Shown here piece by piece: positions 34,497-46,540 of a DNA stretch of 64,000 bases (positions are counted from its first letter, which is position 1; each line of letters begins with the position of its first letter). The DNA lies in assembly GCF_009905375.1 (NCBI RefSeq), contig NC_133650.1, forward strand, positions 65,537,669-65,601,668, read 5' to 3'. Origin of the DNA: Apium graveolens. Taxonomy: Eukaryota; Streptophyta; Magnoliopsida; Apiales; Apiaceae. The position numbers and the translations under genes were made by a program. Under the pieces are notes generated by a model, which saw nothing but the letters and a program-made list of their open reading frames with translations, had not been told where the DNA came from and did no database searches.

Positions 34497-37150
34497 TCAG
34501 GAGTTGTCCTGATAGTTCTTCAACAAACATCTCTCTGCATATTCAAGTTCATTGACCATCCTCCTTTTAGCATTTATCAATTCAGCTGTATCTTCTCCAG
34601 TTTGAAAAATAGCTGCTCTGAGATCATATATCTTAGCTTTTCTTATCTCCTGATCTAGTCTTATCAGATATGCCTTGTCAGACTCTAGATTGAATTCCAC
34701 AGCCTTATAACCCAGAAAAGTAGTTATAATCCTAGCAGAGTTAGGCTTCATATCGATAATATCACCTTTGTGATCTCTGTACTTGGGGACAGTATGTGCT
34801 GTCAGACTTTACAGAATAAAGCTTCTTCTCTCTTTGAATTTGAGACTTTAAATACCCTGCAACACTATATGTTAATCTGTCTTTCACTTGAAGTAGGTAT
34901 AGAACATGTTCTAGTTCCTCAAAATACTTCAGTGGAATAGCATTTTTCTTAATCTGGTATACCCTTCCATCTGTCATAAAATATAACAAGATATGTTCTT
35001 TCAAGAAGGTATGGTAAACCATTTGTACAGATTCAAGTCGATTCAATCTTTCAGGAGTTGCTCCAACACCTGGTTCACTCAAAGAAGTTGGATAACTGGT
35101 AGTGTTATATACTCTTCTTTCATCAAAACTACCCAACTCAGATTTATCTCTTGCTTCCTTTCCTGTAACAACTCTTGCTTCAAAACCACTTATTGTAGTT
35201 TTCAAAGGTTGAGCCTGTTTAGCTTTGGTTAATCCTGGTAGGAGTATCTTTGAAGGTTTAACATGAGCAATTTCAGAGGTTTCCTTTTCCTTATCTTCTG
35301 ATATCAAGCCAACTTGAGCTATGTCAGAGGTTGCTTGCTTCACTGTCATATCAGAACTTACTATATCTTGACTCTGAACAACATGAGCCATGTCAAAGGT
35401 TGTTTGAAAAATTTCTTATGCATCAGAGTAAGATTAGTATCTGCTTCTTCATCAATTATTTCTTCATCCATAACTGGCATATAAACCTTTACAGGTTCAT
35501 CAACTTTTTCTTTGCCCTTGGACCTTGAATCAATTTCCATTTATGATTTGGCCTTGGTTTCCTCAGAACTTGTTCTTTCCTTTATCACAATACCCTTAGG
35601 TTTTGGAAATTTCTTTTCAACAACAGAAGCTTCAGATTTTATCTTGATACCTTCTGCTTTGAGTCTAGCTTCTTCTTCCTTTAGACTCTCAAAGTCCATT
35701 CCTGGATTTTCTTTAAGAAATAACTGCTTTGAAATTTCTTCATCAAGTTCTAGATATTCACCAGAACTTATCCTTTTACCAGTATCAGAACTTATTCTTC
35801 TCCCAGTATCAGAACTTGTTCCTTGACTTGTAATTCTAGCTTTACTTGATGAAAGTCCTTTGCTTTGACCTTGACCTCTACCCTTATCAGAGTTTTTCTG
35901 GTCATCATTTCCATCATCCTTTCCTTTCAGTGTCTGAATAGATTTGCATTTGGACTTAATCACTTTCTCCCCCTTTTTGGCATCAGCAGGTAATAGAAGA
36001 GAGACAAGCAATTCCACTGAGGATTGGATCTCATTGAGTTGACTTTGGTGAGAAGATTGATTCTTCAGAATTTCTTCAATTTGAGTTTGTTGCTTCTCTT
36101 GAGTTTTCTCAATGTAGGCAATTCTGTCAAAGGCTGGCTTGAAAAATCTGCTCTTTTCAAGTTTCAGATTCATATCTTGCTGGATCAAGTTTTCTTGAAT
36201 TTTATTCACCTTGTCATGAGTTATTGAGTGTTGGCCTTGAAGGTGCCTTGTACTCAATGCAGTAACTCTCAGTTGTGCCTTGAAATCATCATTTATCAGC
36301 ATTTCATCAGCTTTTGCAAGATGCTCAGCAAGAATCTTTTCAGAAGGAACAAAACTAACTGAGTTCCATTATTTAGTCCACTCTTTTCCTCTAGGAGTTT
36401 CACTCCAGGTACTGGTGCTTCCCCTGTAACAAACTTCTTGACTAACTCAGCTTTATGAACAGTTTGTTGAGGTGCATGTCCTGATGGACCAGCTGCATCA
36501 GCATCTAAATTTTCAGCAGCTATACCAGTAATTTCTTCATTAGCAGCATCAGAACTTGTAGATCCTGCAGTATCAACATCCTCTGATAAAATAGCGGTAT
36601 GTGAGGCTATAGAGGCTTCAACATTTTCCTCTAAATTCTGATCTGCAGCCAGGTTCTGATCAACATTCAAAATTGATGTTGGTGATGAAGTGAGGTGAAT
36701 TGGTGGAGCTTCCAAGTACAAAACCTCAGGTACAATCAGGTTATGAATATCAATTTCAGAACTTGTACCTGGTTCTTCAGTATGTACTGGATCAACTATA
36801 GGTGACATAGAAGGTGTAGGTATTTTAGCTTGAGCAGTTTCTAGTTGTGAAGTTTCTGTTTGTGCAAAAGGAAGTAATTCAATAACAACTGGTTCTGTTG
36901 AGATCAGAGATTCCTGATCCCCTTCCTTAGCTGCTTCCACTACATATGAATCTGACTCAACTATGTCCCTATGAGCTCTCTATTTCTTTAATTTCCTCAA
37001 AGGTGGAGACACTGTAGGAGTTTTATCATCAGAATTTAATTTTCTAAGCCTTTTGAGGGGCCTAGAACTCCCAGTTACAGTATCTTTCTGAGAAGAAACC
37101 TTCTCAGCTTCTACAATAACAGGTTCTGATATAGGAACCTGTTCCTCAGT
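34497..37150 (-). pseudogene. env-like / extra 3' reading frames of Copia-2
   Basis: A chain of minus-strand frames in line lies downstream of RNase H: 36940-36296 (Glu-, Ser- and Pro-rich, low complexity), 36302-35541 (253 aa, a Gln/Glu/Lys-rich segment at about residues 30-95 that looks like a coiled coil, then repeats of SSDTGRRISS and a Lys/Glu-rich tail), 35391-34762 (209 aa, with YQIKKNAIPLKYFEELEHV) and 34751-34497 (84 aa, charged helices). Sireviruses such as SIRE1 carry an env-like gene here, often with a coiled coil. I see no convincing signal peptide or transmembrane span, so 'env-like' is positional. Stops separate the pieces. Confidence 0.55.
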
Positions 37151-37408
37151 TGTTTTCTCAAATCAACAGAATTTTATCAAAACATTCATCACAAAATAAA
37201 GTTAAAAGTCGATGAAGTAAATATTAATAAATTGCAATTCAACATGCACAGTCACATAATTTGAGAAACAAAGAACAAATCTTGCAATTTAAAGAAAATT
37301 TCATTAATATATCAGATGATTATATTCGATGAAATTTATCAATTACATGCAAAAATTACAAGATAGTCATATTCTACGATTCCTAACATCAACAGCCTTA
37401 GTCCTAGT

Positions 37409-37697
37409 CTAAGAAGCCTGACAAAGCTGACGGTGAAGAGAAATGGATGGATAACAATTAATTCTTCTTCCTACTTTCAACAAAGAGAACAACAAGATGA
37501 ATGATTTGCTCCTGTTGTCTAAGAATACAAAGATGAGCTTCTCTTTGGAAAGACAACAGATCATTTTTAATGTTCTCTGGAAGTTGAATCCAGAGGACAA
37601 ATGGAATGTTGTTGATAGGATATGAAGTCGGAATTCCATTTCGAAAAATGATCACAGTTTTTGTGCCATAGCTGTAACACCAACTAAAATGAGCCAT
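37409..37697 (-). CDS. Short frame upstream of the env-like region (Copia-2), unknown
   Basis: A 79-aa minus-strand frame (37697-37458) starts MAHFSWCYSYGTKTVIIF and contains a hydrophobic stretch (IIHLVVLFV) near its C-terminus. It lies between the RNase H end and the env-like frames. No family recognised. It may be the start of a decayed accessory frame or chance. Confidence 0.25.
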
Positions 37698-37699
37698 TG

Positions 37700-39180
37700 T
37701 TTGAGAGAAATGACCAGATGTGGTTTTACTGATGAATGTTCAGTCATTTAAATAGGAAATGGAATACTAAGGGACACGAGGACTAGTTAAACAGTACAAG
37801 TAAAAATAATGACCCCTCGACTCCCTAGACTGATGTGAAATAATAACAGTCAGTAAAAGATCTAAAGCCAAAGTTAATGGGCACGGGATATGATAATTAT
37901 TACTGTGCGCATGCATTTTTTTTCAAGACATACAAGTTAACCACTAACCCATAATGATTATGACTGTTATATCTCACATTAACCAATATTTTGTAAAAAT
38001 ATTATCGTTCAAGTTGACCAAAAATTAACCATATACATAAATACTGTCACGTAAGCATCAAAACTTGATTATTATCAGGATTTAAAAGTCATCAGAATAT
38101 GGCTCCTTAACTCGAAAAGTGAATGTGTATTCCTGTAATTCTTCACACAAATACTGATATGGTTTCATCAGAACTTGATCATCAGAACTTCCATCAAAAC
38201 CTGTCCTCAGAGTTTATGAAAACTGACTCATAGACTGTTCATCTAAAACAACATTGATCACCACAGTAATTTTTATCATTCATATGGAGTGTAAGTGTGT
38301 GCATTAAGCTAAATATCAGATAAAGATTAAAGTCTGATTCACTTCAGTACATCTTAGAAATAAGGCATAACTAAGAACTTTGCTCAAAATTTATCATTAT
38401 TCTGAAGTCTACTTTAGAATGAGTTCATGCATGAGTCCACCTCAACTGTTTTGTGCTAATTTTATGCATCTTTTGAAATTCTATTTTACAGTGGTTTCTC
38501 AGTGTAAGTGAGTCACGACTGCTTATTAGAATTTATGCTGTCATCAGAGTATTTCTCTAGTAATCATAGAGTGTGAAAAGTCACCAAAAAAATTTATTTT
38601 GCTTTTCTAATGCATATTACTTAATACCAGCAATGCACTTGGGTGTTCCCTTCCACATTTTTACTCTAGATCTCAAAGGAGTACCTGATTTTTATTACTT
38701 TTCTTTTCTTTTTCTTTTGATAAGTGAGGCTTATCAGCACTTAGTACATCCACCAGATTTACTAACATCAGAACTTAACAGATAAGAAGCACTATTCTAG
38801 TTTTTTTGACTTAGTAATAAGATACACAAAGTAAACTTCAACTAAGCTCAATATCAGAATTTGCTTTTGTTAAAAGATTTCCACATAAACAATTACTTCA
38901 AACATGGGATCCTTAGTATATTAAAGACTACTAGGTCAGCATCTAGCACAGTTATCCTCATTGGATTGAATAGTCACAGAAACATTCATATCACTATCAG
39001 AGTTTAGAAATTCACATCAGACAACAATCAGCACTTAAGCAATTTTCAATTTAAGCACAAAATACACAAAAATAGTAATATCTGTAAATACTGATCATAT
39101 AATCTGATGTATCAGAACATAAACTAAGCAGATTTAGAGAAAGAACCTGAAACCATTCCAAGTTCATTTACCAATCTTGT
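37700..39180. other. Non-coding 3' spacer of Copia-2
   Basis: An AT-rich stretch without convincing coding potential. It holds repeated ATCAGAACTT variants, for example near 38092, 38167, 38182, 38767, 38853 and 38997. Confidence 0.6.
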
Positions 39181-39190
39181 AAAAGTAGCT

Positions 39191-42100
39191 TCACACAGTG
39201 GTTTTGTAAAGATATCTGCTAGTTGTTGATCTATGGGAACAAAAATGCAATTCCACTATACCTTCATCCACATGTTCCCTTATGAAATGGTACTTTATGC
39301 TGATGTGCTTTGTCATTGAGTGCTGAACTGGATTACCTGTCATAGCAATAGCACTTTGATTATCACAGTAAATAGGGATTTTAGAAAATTCTAACCCATA
39401 ATCCAGTAACTGATTCTTCATCCAAAGAATCTGTGCACAACAGCTTCCTGCAGCAATGTATTCTGCTTGTGCAGTTAATGTGGAAATTGACTTCTATTTC
39501 TTGCTAAACCAAGAAACCAATCTGCCTTCAAGAAATTGGCAGCTTCTACTTGTGCTTTTCCTGTCAATTTTGCATCCTGCAAAATCTGCATCTGAGTAAC
39601 CTATTAGTTTAAAGTCTGATGCTCTAGGATACCACAATCCCAGATCAGCTATACCCTTAAGGTACTTGAAAATTCTTTTCAAAGCTGTTAAGTGAGGTTC
39701 TCTTGCCTGAAATCTTGCACAAAGACAGGTAGCATACATGATATCAGGTCTACTTGCAGTTAGATAGAGTAGTGAGCCAATCATACCTCTGTAATCAGTA
39801 ATATCTACTGATTTACCAGTCTCCTTATCCAACTTAGTTGCAGTGGCCATATGAGTGGATGCACTTGAACAATCCTGCATTCCAAATTTCTTCAACAAGT
39901 TTCTGGTGTACTTTGATTGACAAATAAAAGTTCCTTCTTCATTCTGCTTGACTTGAAGGTCCAAAAAAATGTTAAGTTCTCCCATAATACTTATTTGATA
40001 TCTTGACTGCATCAGTTTGGCAAACTTCTTACAAAGTCTGTCATTTGTAGAACCAAAAATGATATCATCAACATATATTTGCACCAAAATTAAGTCCTTT
40101 CTATGGTTGAGGTAGAACAGTGTTTTGTCAATAGTTCCTCTGTTAAATCCACTTTCTAGAAGAAACTGAGCTAAAGTCTCATACCATGCTCTTGGAGCTT
40201 GCTTAAGGCCATAAAGTGCTTTATCAAGCCTGTAGACATGATTGGGAAATTTGGGATCTACAAAGCCTGGAGGTTATTCAACATATACTTCCTCTTCCAA
40301 TTCTCCATTAAGAAAAGTACTTTTCACATCCATTTGAAAGACTTTAAACTTCTTGTCAGCAGCATAAGCCAAAAATATCCTTATGGCTTCCAATCTAGCA
40401 ACTGGTGCAAATGTTTCATCATAATCAATTCCCTCATGTTGAGAGTAACCTTTTACAACCAGCCTTGCTTTGTTCCTTGTAATTATGCCGTCACTGTCAG
40501 TTTTGTTTCTGAACACCCATTTTGTACCAACAACTGATCTGTTCCTTGGTCTTGGCACTAGGGTCCAGACTTTATTTCTTTCAAATTCATTTAACTCTTC
40601 CTGCATTGCTTGCACCCAATCAGCATCTTAAAGAGCTTCTTCCACTTTCTTTGGTTCAGTCTGAGAGAGAAAAGAATGATAAAGACATTCATTTGATGTA
40701 GCTGTTCTAGTTTTGACACCTGCATCAGGATTTCCAATAATTAAGTCAGGTGTATGTGCTTTAGTCCACTTCCTTGCAGATGGAAGGTTTTCTCTAAAAC
40801 TGGATGCTCCCCCATGATACATGATGTCTCCATCAACATTTTATGATGCTCCCCCTGAAATTATGCTCTCTGAGTTGGATCCTTCATTATTTGAGTTTCC
40901 AGAAATATCGGAACATGAGTTTCCAGAATTATCTGAACTTGGCCCATCAGAACTTAAAGAGCCTGTTGTAGATTCTGATGCTTCTTGAGATGTGGTGGGT
41001 TCTTCAGTATGCTCCCCCTGCACATATGCATTTTCCTTAGGCGTAGTCACCACAGTTTCAATAACATCAGAGTTTAATCCATCAGAGTTTGCAGTATCAG
41101 GATTTACAGAATCAGAATTTAAAACTTCATTTTCGAATCTCAGCTGATCATGATCATTGAAATCTTCAAGTCCAGTAATCTTCTTATCATCAAAAGAGAC
41201 ATTGATAGATTCCATGACAACCCTTGTTCTTAAATTATAGACTCTGAAGGCTTTTGTAGAAAGTGGATATCCAACAAAAATTCATTCATCAGCTTTTAGA
41301 TCAAATTTGGATAGCTGTTCGGGATGAGTCTTAAGAACAAAACACTTGCATCCAAATATATGAAAATACTTCAGATTTGGTTTCTTTTTCTTCACCACCT
41401 CATATGGTGTTTTTCCATGCTTGTTAATGAGTGTTGCATTATGAGTAAAATAAGCAGTCTGCACAGCTTCAGCCCAAAAGTAGGTTGGCAACTTTGCTTC
41501 ATCAAGCATAGTTCGTGCAGCTTCAATAAGAGTTCTATTCTTTCTTTCAACAACTCCATTTTGTTGTGGAGTTCCAGGAGCAGAAAATTCCTACTTTATT
41601 CCATGGTCTTTGCAGAACTCTTCTATAATCAAATTCTTGAACTCAGTGCCATTATCACTCCTTATGATCTTCACAGAATCTTTGACCAATTTATCCAGTT
41701 GCTTGACATGATCAATCAAGATAGATGCAGTTTCACTTTTTGTGTGCAAGAAATACACCCATATGTATATGGTGAACTCATCCACTATGACCATAGCATA
41801 TTTCTTCTTACAATAGACATGACATTCACTGGACCAAATAGATCAACATGTAGTAGGTGATAAGGCTCAAGAATTGACGATTCAGTCTTGCTCTTGAATA
41901 CAGATTTTCTTTATTTTGCCTTCTGACATGAATCACAAAAGCCATCAGGAGCAAATACTGATTTTGGCAGTCCTCTCACTAGATCTTTCTTGACTAGTTC
42001 ATTTATATTGTTAAAATTTAAATGAGAGAGTTTCTTGTGCCAATCCCAGCTTTCTTCAATTGATGCTCTACTCAACAGACAGATTGCAGAACCATCAGTA

Positions 42101-42440
42101 CTTGTTGAAAGCTTGGCTTCATAAATGTTACCATGCCTGTATCCTTTCAAAACAACTTTGCCTGTAGATTTGCTTACAACTTCACAGTGTTCTTCAAAGA
42201 AATCCACATGATAACCTCTGTCACAGATTTGACTCACACTCAGCAGATTGTGTTTAAGTCCTGAGACCAGAGCTACTTTTTCAATGATGACATTCCCAAG
42301 ATTGATATTGCCATATCCCAGAGTTTTTCCAATATTGCCATCTCCATAAGAAATACCTAGGCCAGCTTTCTCCACAAAGACTGATAGCAGGGCTTTATTT
42401 TCAGTCATATGTCCTGAACATCCACTGTCCAGAACTAGGA
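39191..42440 (-). pseudogene. pol of Copia-2: protease end, integrase, RT, RNase H
   Basis: On the minus strand: protease motif DSGCSGHM at about 42436-42413; GAG-pre-integrase zinc region (42060-41915, ending CDSCQKAK); integrase core with HVDLFGP, IIRSDNGTEF and GTPQQNGVVERKN (41870-41540); a linker rich in NSD repeats (41215-40841); RT with WTLVPRP and [10 protein letters not shown] (40615-40274), then YVDDIIFGS (about 40080-40050) and LLYLTASRPDIMYATCL; RNase H with YSDADFAG (about 39600) and [10 protein letters not shown] (about 39380-39350). Stops interrupt it at about ten places, for instance near 41911, 41590, 41282, 40841, 40628, 40274 and 39494. Confidence 0.88.
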
Positions 42441-42532
42441 TATTCTTCCTGTTGCCCTGTATTCACAAAGACCACTACACTGTCCAGAACTAGGATATTC
42501 TTCCTGTTGCCCTGTATTCACAAAGACCACTA
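42423..42532. repeat. Perfect 55-bp tandem duplication beside the Copia-2 protease motif
   Basis: The segment 42423-42477 (CACTGTCCAGAACTAGGATA... to GACCACTA) is repeated exactly at 42478-42532. Because 55 is not a multiple of three it shifts the frame just upstream of DSGCS. The two copies are identical, so the duplication is recent relative to the other decay. Confidence 0.95.
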
Positions 42533-42559
42533 ATGATTAGTTTTAAAGACCCAGACTTG

Positions 42560-44814
42560 CTAGGATCCTTTGGCCTTTTTAAGTTTGTGAACATTTACAG
42601 CGGATTTAGCATCAGAGTTTATGTTAACAGTTTTATTATCAGAATTTACAATATCAGACTTTGCATCAGAACTTACACTAGAAGGAATAATGCTAACTTT
42701 CTTTACATAAGGTTTTATTTGATAATAATCATAGTACAAACTATGATATTCCTTACAAGGATTTTGTGGCTTATATCTAACAGACTGACTCTTAACTCCC
42801 GAGTTTGAAGGTAAGGAGTTTATATTCTTATTCTTCCTGCAGAAAGAAGCCAGATGGTTAGAATTTCCACAGTTATGACATGTTTTTCTAGGAGCATTAG
42901 GAACAGGCTTATAATTGTTACTTTCATTCACACCTTCCTTTTCATTCATATTTTTCCTAGGTGGCTTTACCTTGTTTACATTCTTAACATCTTTCAGCTT
43001 ATGCTTAAGCTGCTTCTTAGTCATTAAGCCTATGTTAACTTCAGTTGGCTTATCCTGTTTGGGTTTGTCAGAAGTTACTTTCTCCTTAACTTCTGATTTA
43101 ACAATATCAGACTTTGCAGTTACAATCTTAACAGAATTTACCTTTGGTTTTTGTTTAACAATTTTAGGCTCAGTTTCTACAGTTCCCTTACTGTTCTTGT
43201 CATCTGCATAACCTAAGCCCTTTTTCCAGTTTCCACTACTAAGAATATCCTGAGTTGCTTTACCAGAGTTAGTCCAAGTCCTGATAATCTCTCTTTCCTT
43301 TTCTAACTCAGTTTTTAGAGATTCATTCATTTTTAACACTTCATCCCTAACATAAAAGGCATCATCTCTATCTTTCTGAGTTTGATGGAACATGACTAAC
43401 TCCTTTTCTAAATAATCATTCCTCTTTTTATAAGCAAGATTTTCAGAAGTTAATATTTCATATGTTAAAGTTTGATCTTTATAACTAATGAACATGGTCT
43501 TAAGATATCTTCTTAACTCAGTAATATCATAAGTATGAAAGGCATCAGTAGTTTGAGGTACCTTTAAGTCAGTAGTATCAGAACTGCTATCAGCATTTGC
43601 CATCAAGGCATAGTTTTCCTCATCCTCAGAATCTGAAGCATCTGACCAGCTTTTCTTCTTTGTGACAAGAGCCTTGCCTTTGTCACTCTTCTCTTTTTTA
43701 CAATCTGGAGATATGTGTCATTTCTCACCACAGTTGTAGCATTTAACATTTGAGTAATCTCCTCTGTCAGACTTTCCTCCTTTGCCTTCAGATTTTCTGA
43801 AACCTTTCTTTTCAGAACTTGCACCTTTCCTGGAAAACTTTTTTCCACTCCTGAATTTTCTATACGCAATCTTTGTGATCCCTTTTACCATAAGAGCACA
43901 CAAGTCATCATCTCCTCATCAGGGTCCATCTCAGGTATACTTTTAGTTTTTTAGTCATCATCACTATCAGAACTTGATGACTCAGTATCAGACTTTATGA
44001 TGAGAGCCTGTCCCTTGCCTTTTCTTGAGGCAGCTTCTTTGGGACTTTCCTCCTCAACCACAAAGGCAACTGTTCTTGACTTTCTTCCATTCCTCTTGCT
44101 TTTTTATTCCATCTCAAGTTCATGAGTCTTGAGCATCCCATAAATTTCATCAAGAATTGTTTCATCAAGATTATAGTTGTCTCTTATTATTGTGGCCTTC
44201 AAATCCCATCTTTCAGTAAGAGCTAACAGGAATTTAAGATTTGAATCTTCAATATCATACTCTTTGTCAACTAGTGACAAGTCATTCAAGAGTTTGACAA
44301 ATCTGTCATATAAATCAGTTAATGACTCATCAGGATTTGAGTCAAAGTGCTCATACTCTTGAGTGAGTATCGTCTTCTTGTTCTTCTTGATTGAATCAGT
44401 TCCCTAACACCTTGTTTCCAAAGCATCCCATATCTCTTTTGCAGTCTTGTAGTTAATTACCCTGTTTGACATGACATTATTTATGGCACTATGCAGCAAG
44501 TGTCTTACCTTTGCATCCTTTGCAATTGATGAGATATCTTCAGCAGTGTAATCACTTTTCTCCTTTGGTACAGACTTTGTTGGCTGACCTGCAACTTCCA
44601 CAGAGAGTTTGGTTGGCATATGTGGTCCTTCATAAATCCTGTCGAGATATTTTGGATCTGTAGCTTCCAGAAACATAGTCATCTTCACTTTCCATATGGA
44701 ATACTCAGAAGGTTTCAACATGGGAACTCTTATAGTCTCATATCGACTATGAGTTATGGTTTTTGGAGGTTCTTCAGTTTTGGTGGGCTTGGTTGGAGTT
44801 TCTTCTTCAGACAT
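42560..44814 (-). pseudogene. gag of Copia-2
   Basis: It starts MSEEETPTKPTK at 44814, 42 bp inside the primer site. Residues 20-136 match the copia gag core (YSIWKVKMTMFLEATDP, TAKEIWDAL). After a stop at 44404 the core continues (44289-44104). Next come a charged SSSSDSDDD segment, a zinc knuckle near 43735-43705 (CYNCGEK followed by a TGA inside the knuckle), and a 348-aa open piece (43606-42560). That piece has a long Lys/Glu-rich part, a second knuckle CHNCGNSNHLASFC (about 42880-42840), and SDAKSDIVNSD-type repeats. Large gags with several knuckles fit Sireviruses. Confidence 0.8.
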
Positions 44815-44855
44815 GATTGATTTTGGATCTTAAATTGTTTGTGTGTTAACAGAAG

Positions 44856-44867
44856 GCTCTGATACCA
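44856..44867 (-). other. Primer binding site of Copia-2
   Basis: On the minus strand this reads TGGTATCAGAGC two bases after the 5' LTR end. It complements initiator tRNA-Met. Confidence 0.92.
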
Positions 44868-44869
44868 CT

Positions 44870-45489
44870 TGTTAGGTCACACACCTGTAGAAGGGGGTTG
44901 AATACAGTGTTTAGCACAGTCAAATTGAATATAAGAACTCAAGTAACAGAAAACAGATTTTATTCAACACAATAAACTCTGTTACAATATGGAACTGTCC
45001 TCTCTCAGTGATGAACAAATTATCACGAGAGCTGCTAGAGTTACAAAGAATAATAGCTTCGATAATCGTAACACTTATAGTGTAAACTCTATACCTGTGT
45101 TTATATACTACAGAGTTACAAGATAATCTTCTAATTGATATAGAATATAATTCTGCTTCCTAAAATAGATCAACCAGTTATCTTTTCTTCCAAGTATTAT
45201 ATTCTTCATAGAATTCCTTCTTCATGCACAATTCTTTCTATCTTAGTCTCGATCTTCTTTCCTTTCAATCAGCCGCCTGCCTTATCTGAAAGTCATCTTA
45301 AGTCCTGATATTATCTCCTGATAAATATCTTCTGAACCTTAAGTTCTGATAACTTAAGTTCTGATATATTAAGTTTTGTCTTCAGTATAAATGCTGATTT
45401 CCAGTTAAGTATTGATTTGTCCAGTAAGGTAAGATCTGAAAACTAAACACAAATCATATTACACATGACATTATCAAATATATCTAACA
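44870..45489 (-). repeat. 5' LTR of Copia-2 (right, 620 bp)
   Basis: Homologous to 33642-34262 with about 3% divergence. It ends against the TGTTG target duplication (45490-45494). Confidence 0.92.
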
Positions 45490-45819
45490 TGTTGTTACAT
45501 ATATTTCAACATATCTATTAGTCTTAGGCCTATTATCTGGACTAAGCAGAGTACACATAACCATCAATTCATCATCAGATTGTAACTCAAATAAGCCCCT
45601 GTCTATTGTTGTTTTTGGAAGCTTATACCATAAATTGTAACAACCCACATTGGTACCACATTCTACGAACATACTACTAATCTCAATCAAACTGATCTGA
45701 TCAGAATCACAAAAATCGGAATACGCAACTAGACCTCCTGTATACATCTTAGGAATTTCCTTAAACTCTCCATTGTAAAAAATTTTGATTGTGAAAAGTT
45801 CATCATCTGCTATATACAT
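45490..45819 (-). pseudogene. MULE transposase N-terminal domain, separated by Copia-2
   Basis: The minus-strand frame from 45819 (DDELFTIKIFYNGEFKEIP..., MYTGGLVAYSDFCDSDQISL, LWYKLP, ELQSDDELMVM, YVEIYV) matches the PB1-like N-terminal domain of plant MuDR transposases. That domain reads F.v...hgG.f... , Y.gG.v...d.cd.d..s, WYk.p. The upstream sequence TATATGTATATAG before GCAGATGAT could be a splice acceptor, so the true start may lie in another exon. The frame runs on to 33641 after removal of Copia-2, where a stop soon occurs in one frame. Confidence 0.7.
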
Positions 45820-46540
45820 ATACCCAAATTAACAGGTTTTTAATTACATGTATTACAAGTTAAGAACATATTTATAGGGTACATACTTGGACATGAATGA
45901 GCAAATATTAAAAGAACAATTTTTTTCAGGCCATCAACATAAACTTAAGTAAATTCAGCAAAAAAACATGAATACAAACTCAAAATTTCTACCCATATAA
46001 GACATACACATATACATGTGCAAATATGTTTAATACACATACAAACATATATGCCATACACATAACTATCATCCACAACTAAAACCCCCAATTTTTAACA
46101 TCACAATAAACACCATACGCATGCATTATGAGTTCAGCAATTACCGATATATTAGGGACATTCATATGACTTATAGCGATTCTGATCTTCCTTCGATCTC
46201 AACACCTACGACATTTTGCTTTAATTTTGTTTCGATCGCCTAATTGTACTAGTTTAGGGTTTTTACTCGAGAGAAGAGGGGACTGCGATTTTTTTGGAGG
46301 GAGTTTGATATGAGTGAGATAATCAATAATTGAAGTGGTATCTTATCTTATGCGGACTAAATTTACCCTTTTAACCTTTATCTATATTTTAATTCAAAAA
46401 TAGACTGACATTCTATTAACCCAGTTAACAGAATGCAATAGTGTGTTAAAACTAATATTTTTGAGTCACTTCCGTGATACTTTCAGTAGTTAGGTTATTT
46501 TTGTGCAAAATAATTATAGTAGGCCACTTTACTGCAATTA
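45820..46540. other. 5' flank of the MULE; terminus not resolved
   Basis: Minus-strand leader or first-intron sequence of the MULE is expected here. A purine-rich stretch (46269-46310) and repeated TTAAC and AGTCAC phrases near 46405-46480 are visible. I could not identify the terminal inverted repeat, because the other end of the element is outside the window. Confidence 0.3.

Larger units (their letters stand above)
33642..45489 (-). mobile_element. Copia-2: Sirevirus-like Ty1/copia element with env-like region, 11.8 kb
   Basis: The element lies in minus orientation with LTRs at 33642-34262 and 44870-45489, a Met primer site at 44856-44867, a PPT at 34263-34273 and a perfect TGTTG target duplication. 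The order on the minus strand is gag, protease, integrase, RT, RNase H, then a long 3' region with additional frames. Integrase before RT defines copia, and the large gag plus extra 3' frame point to the Sirevirus (SIRE/Maximus) lineage. LTR divergence is about 3% by eye. Several stops and frameshifts show that it is dead. It carries many copies of a short motif ATCAGAACTT. Confidence 0.93.
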
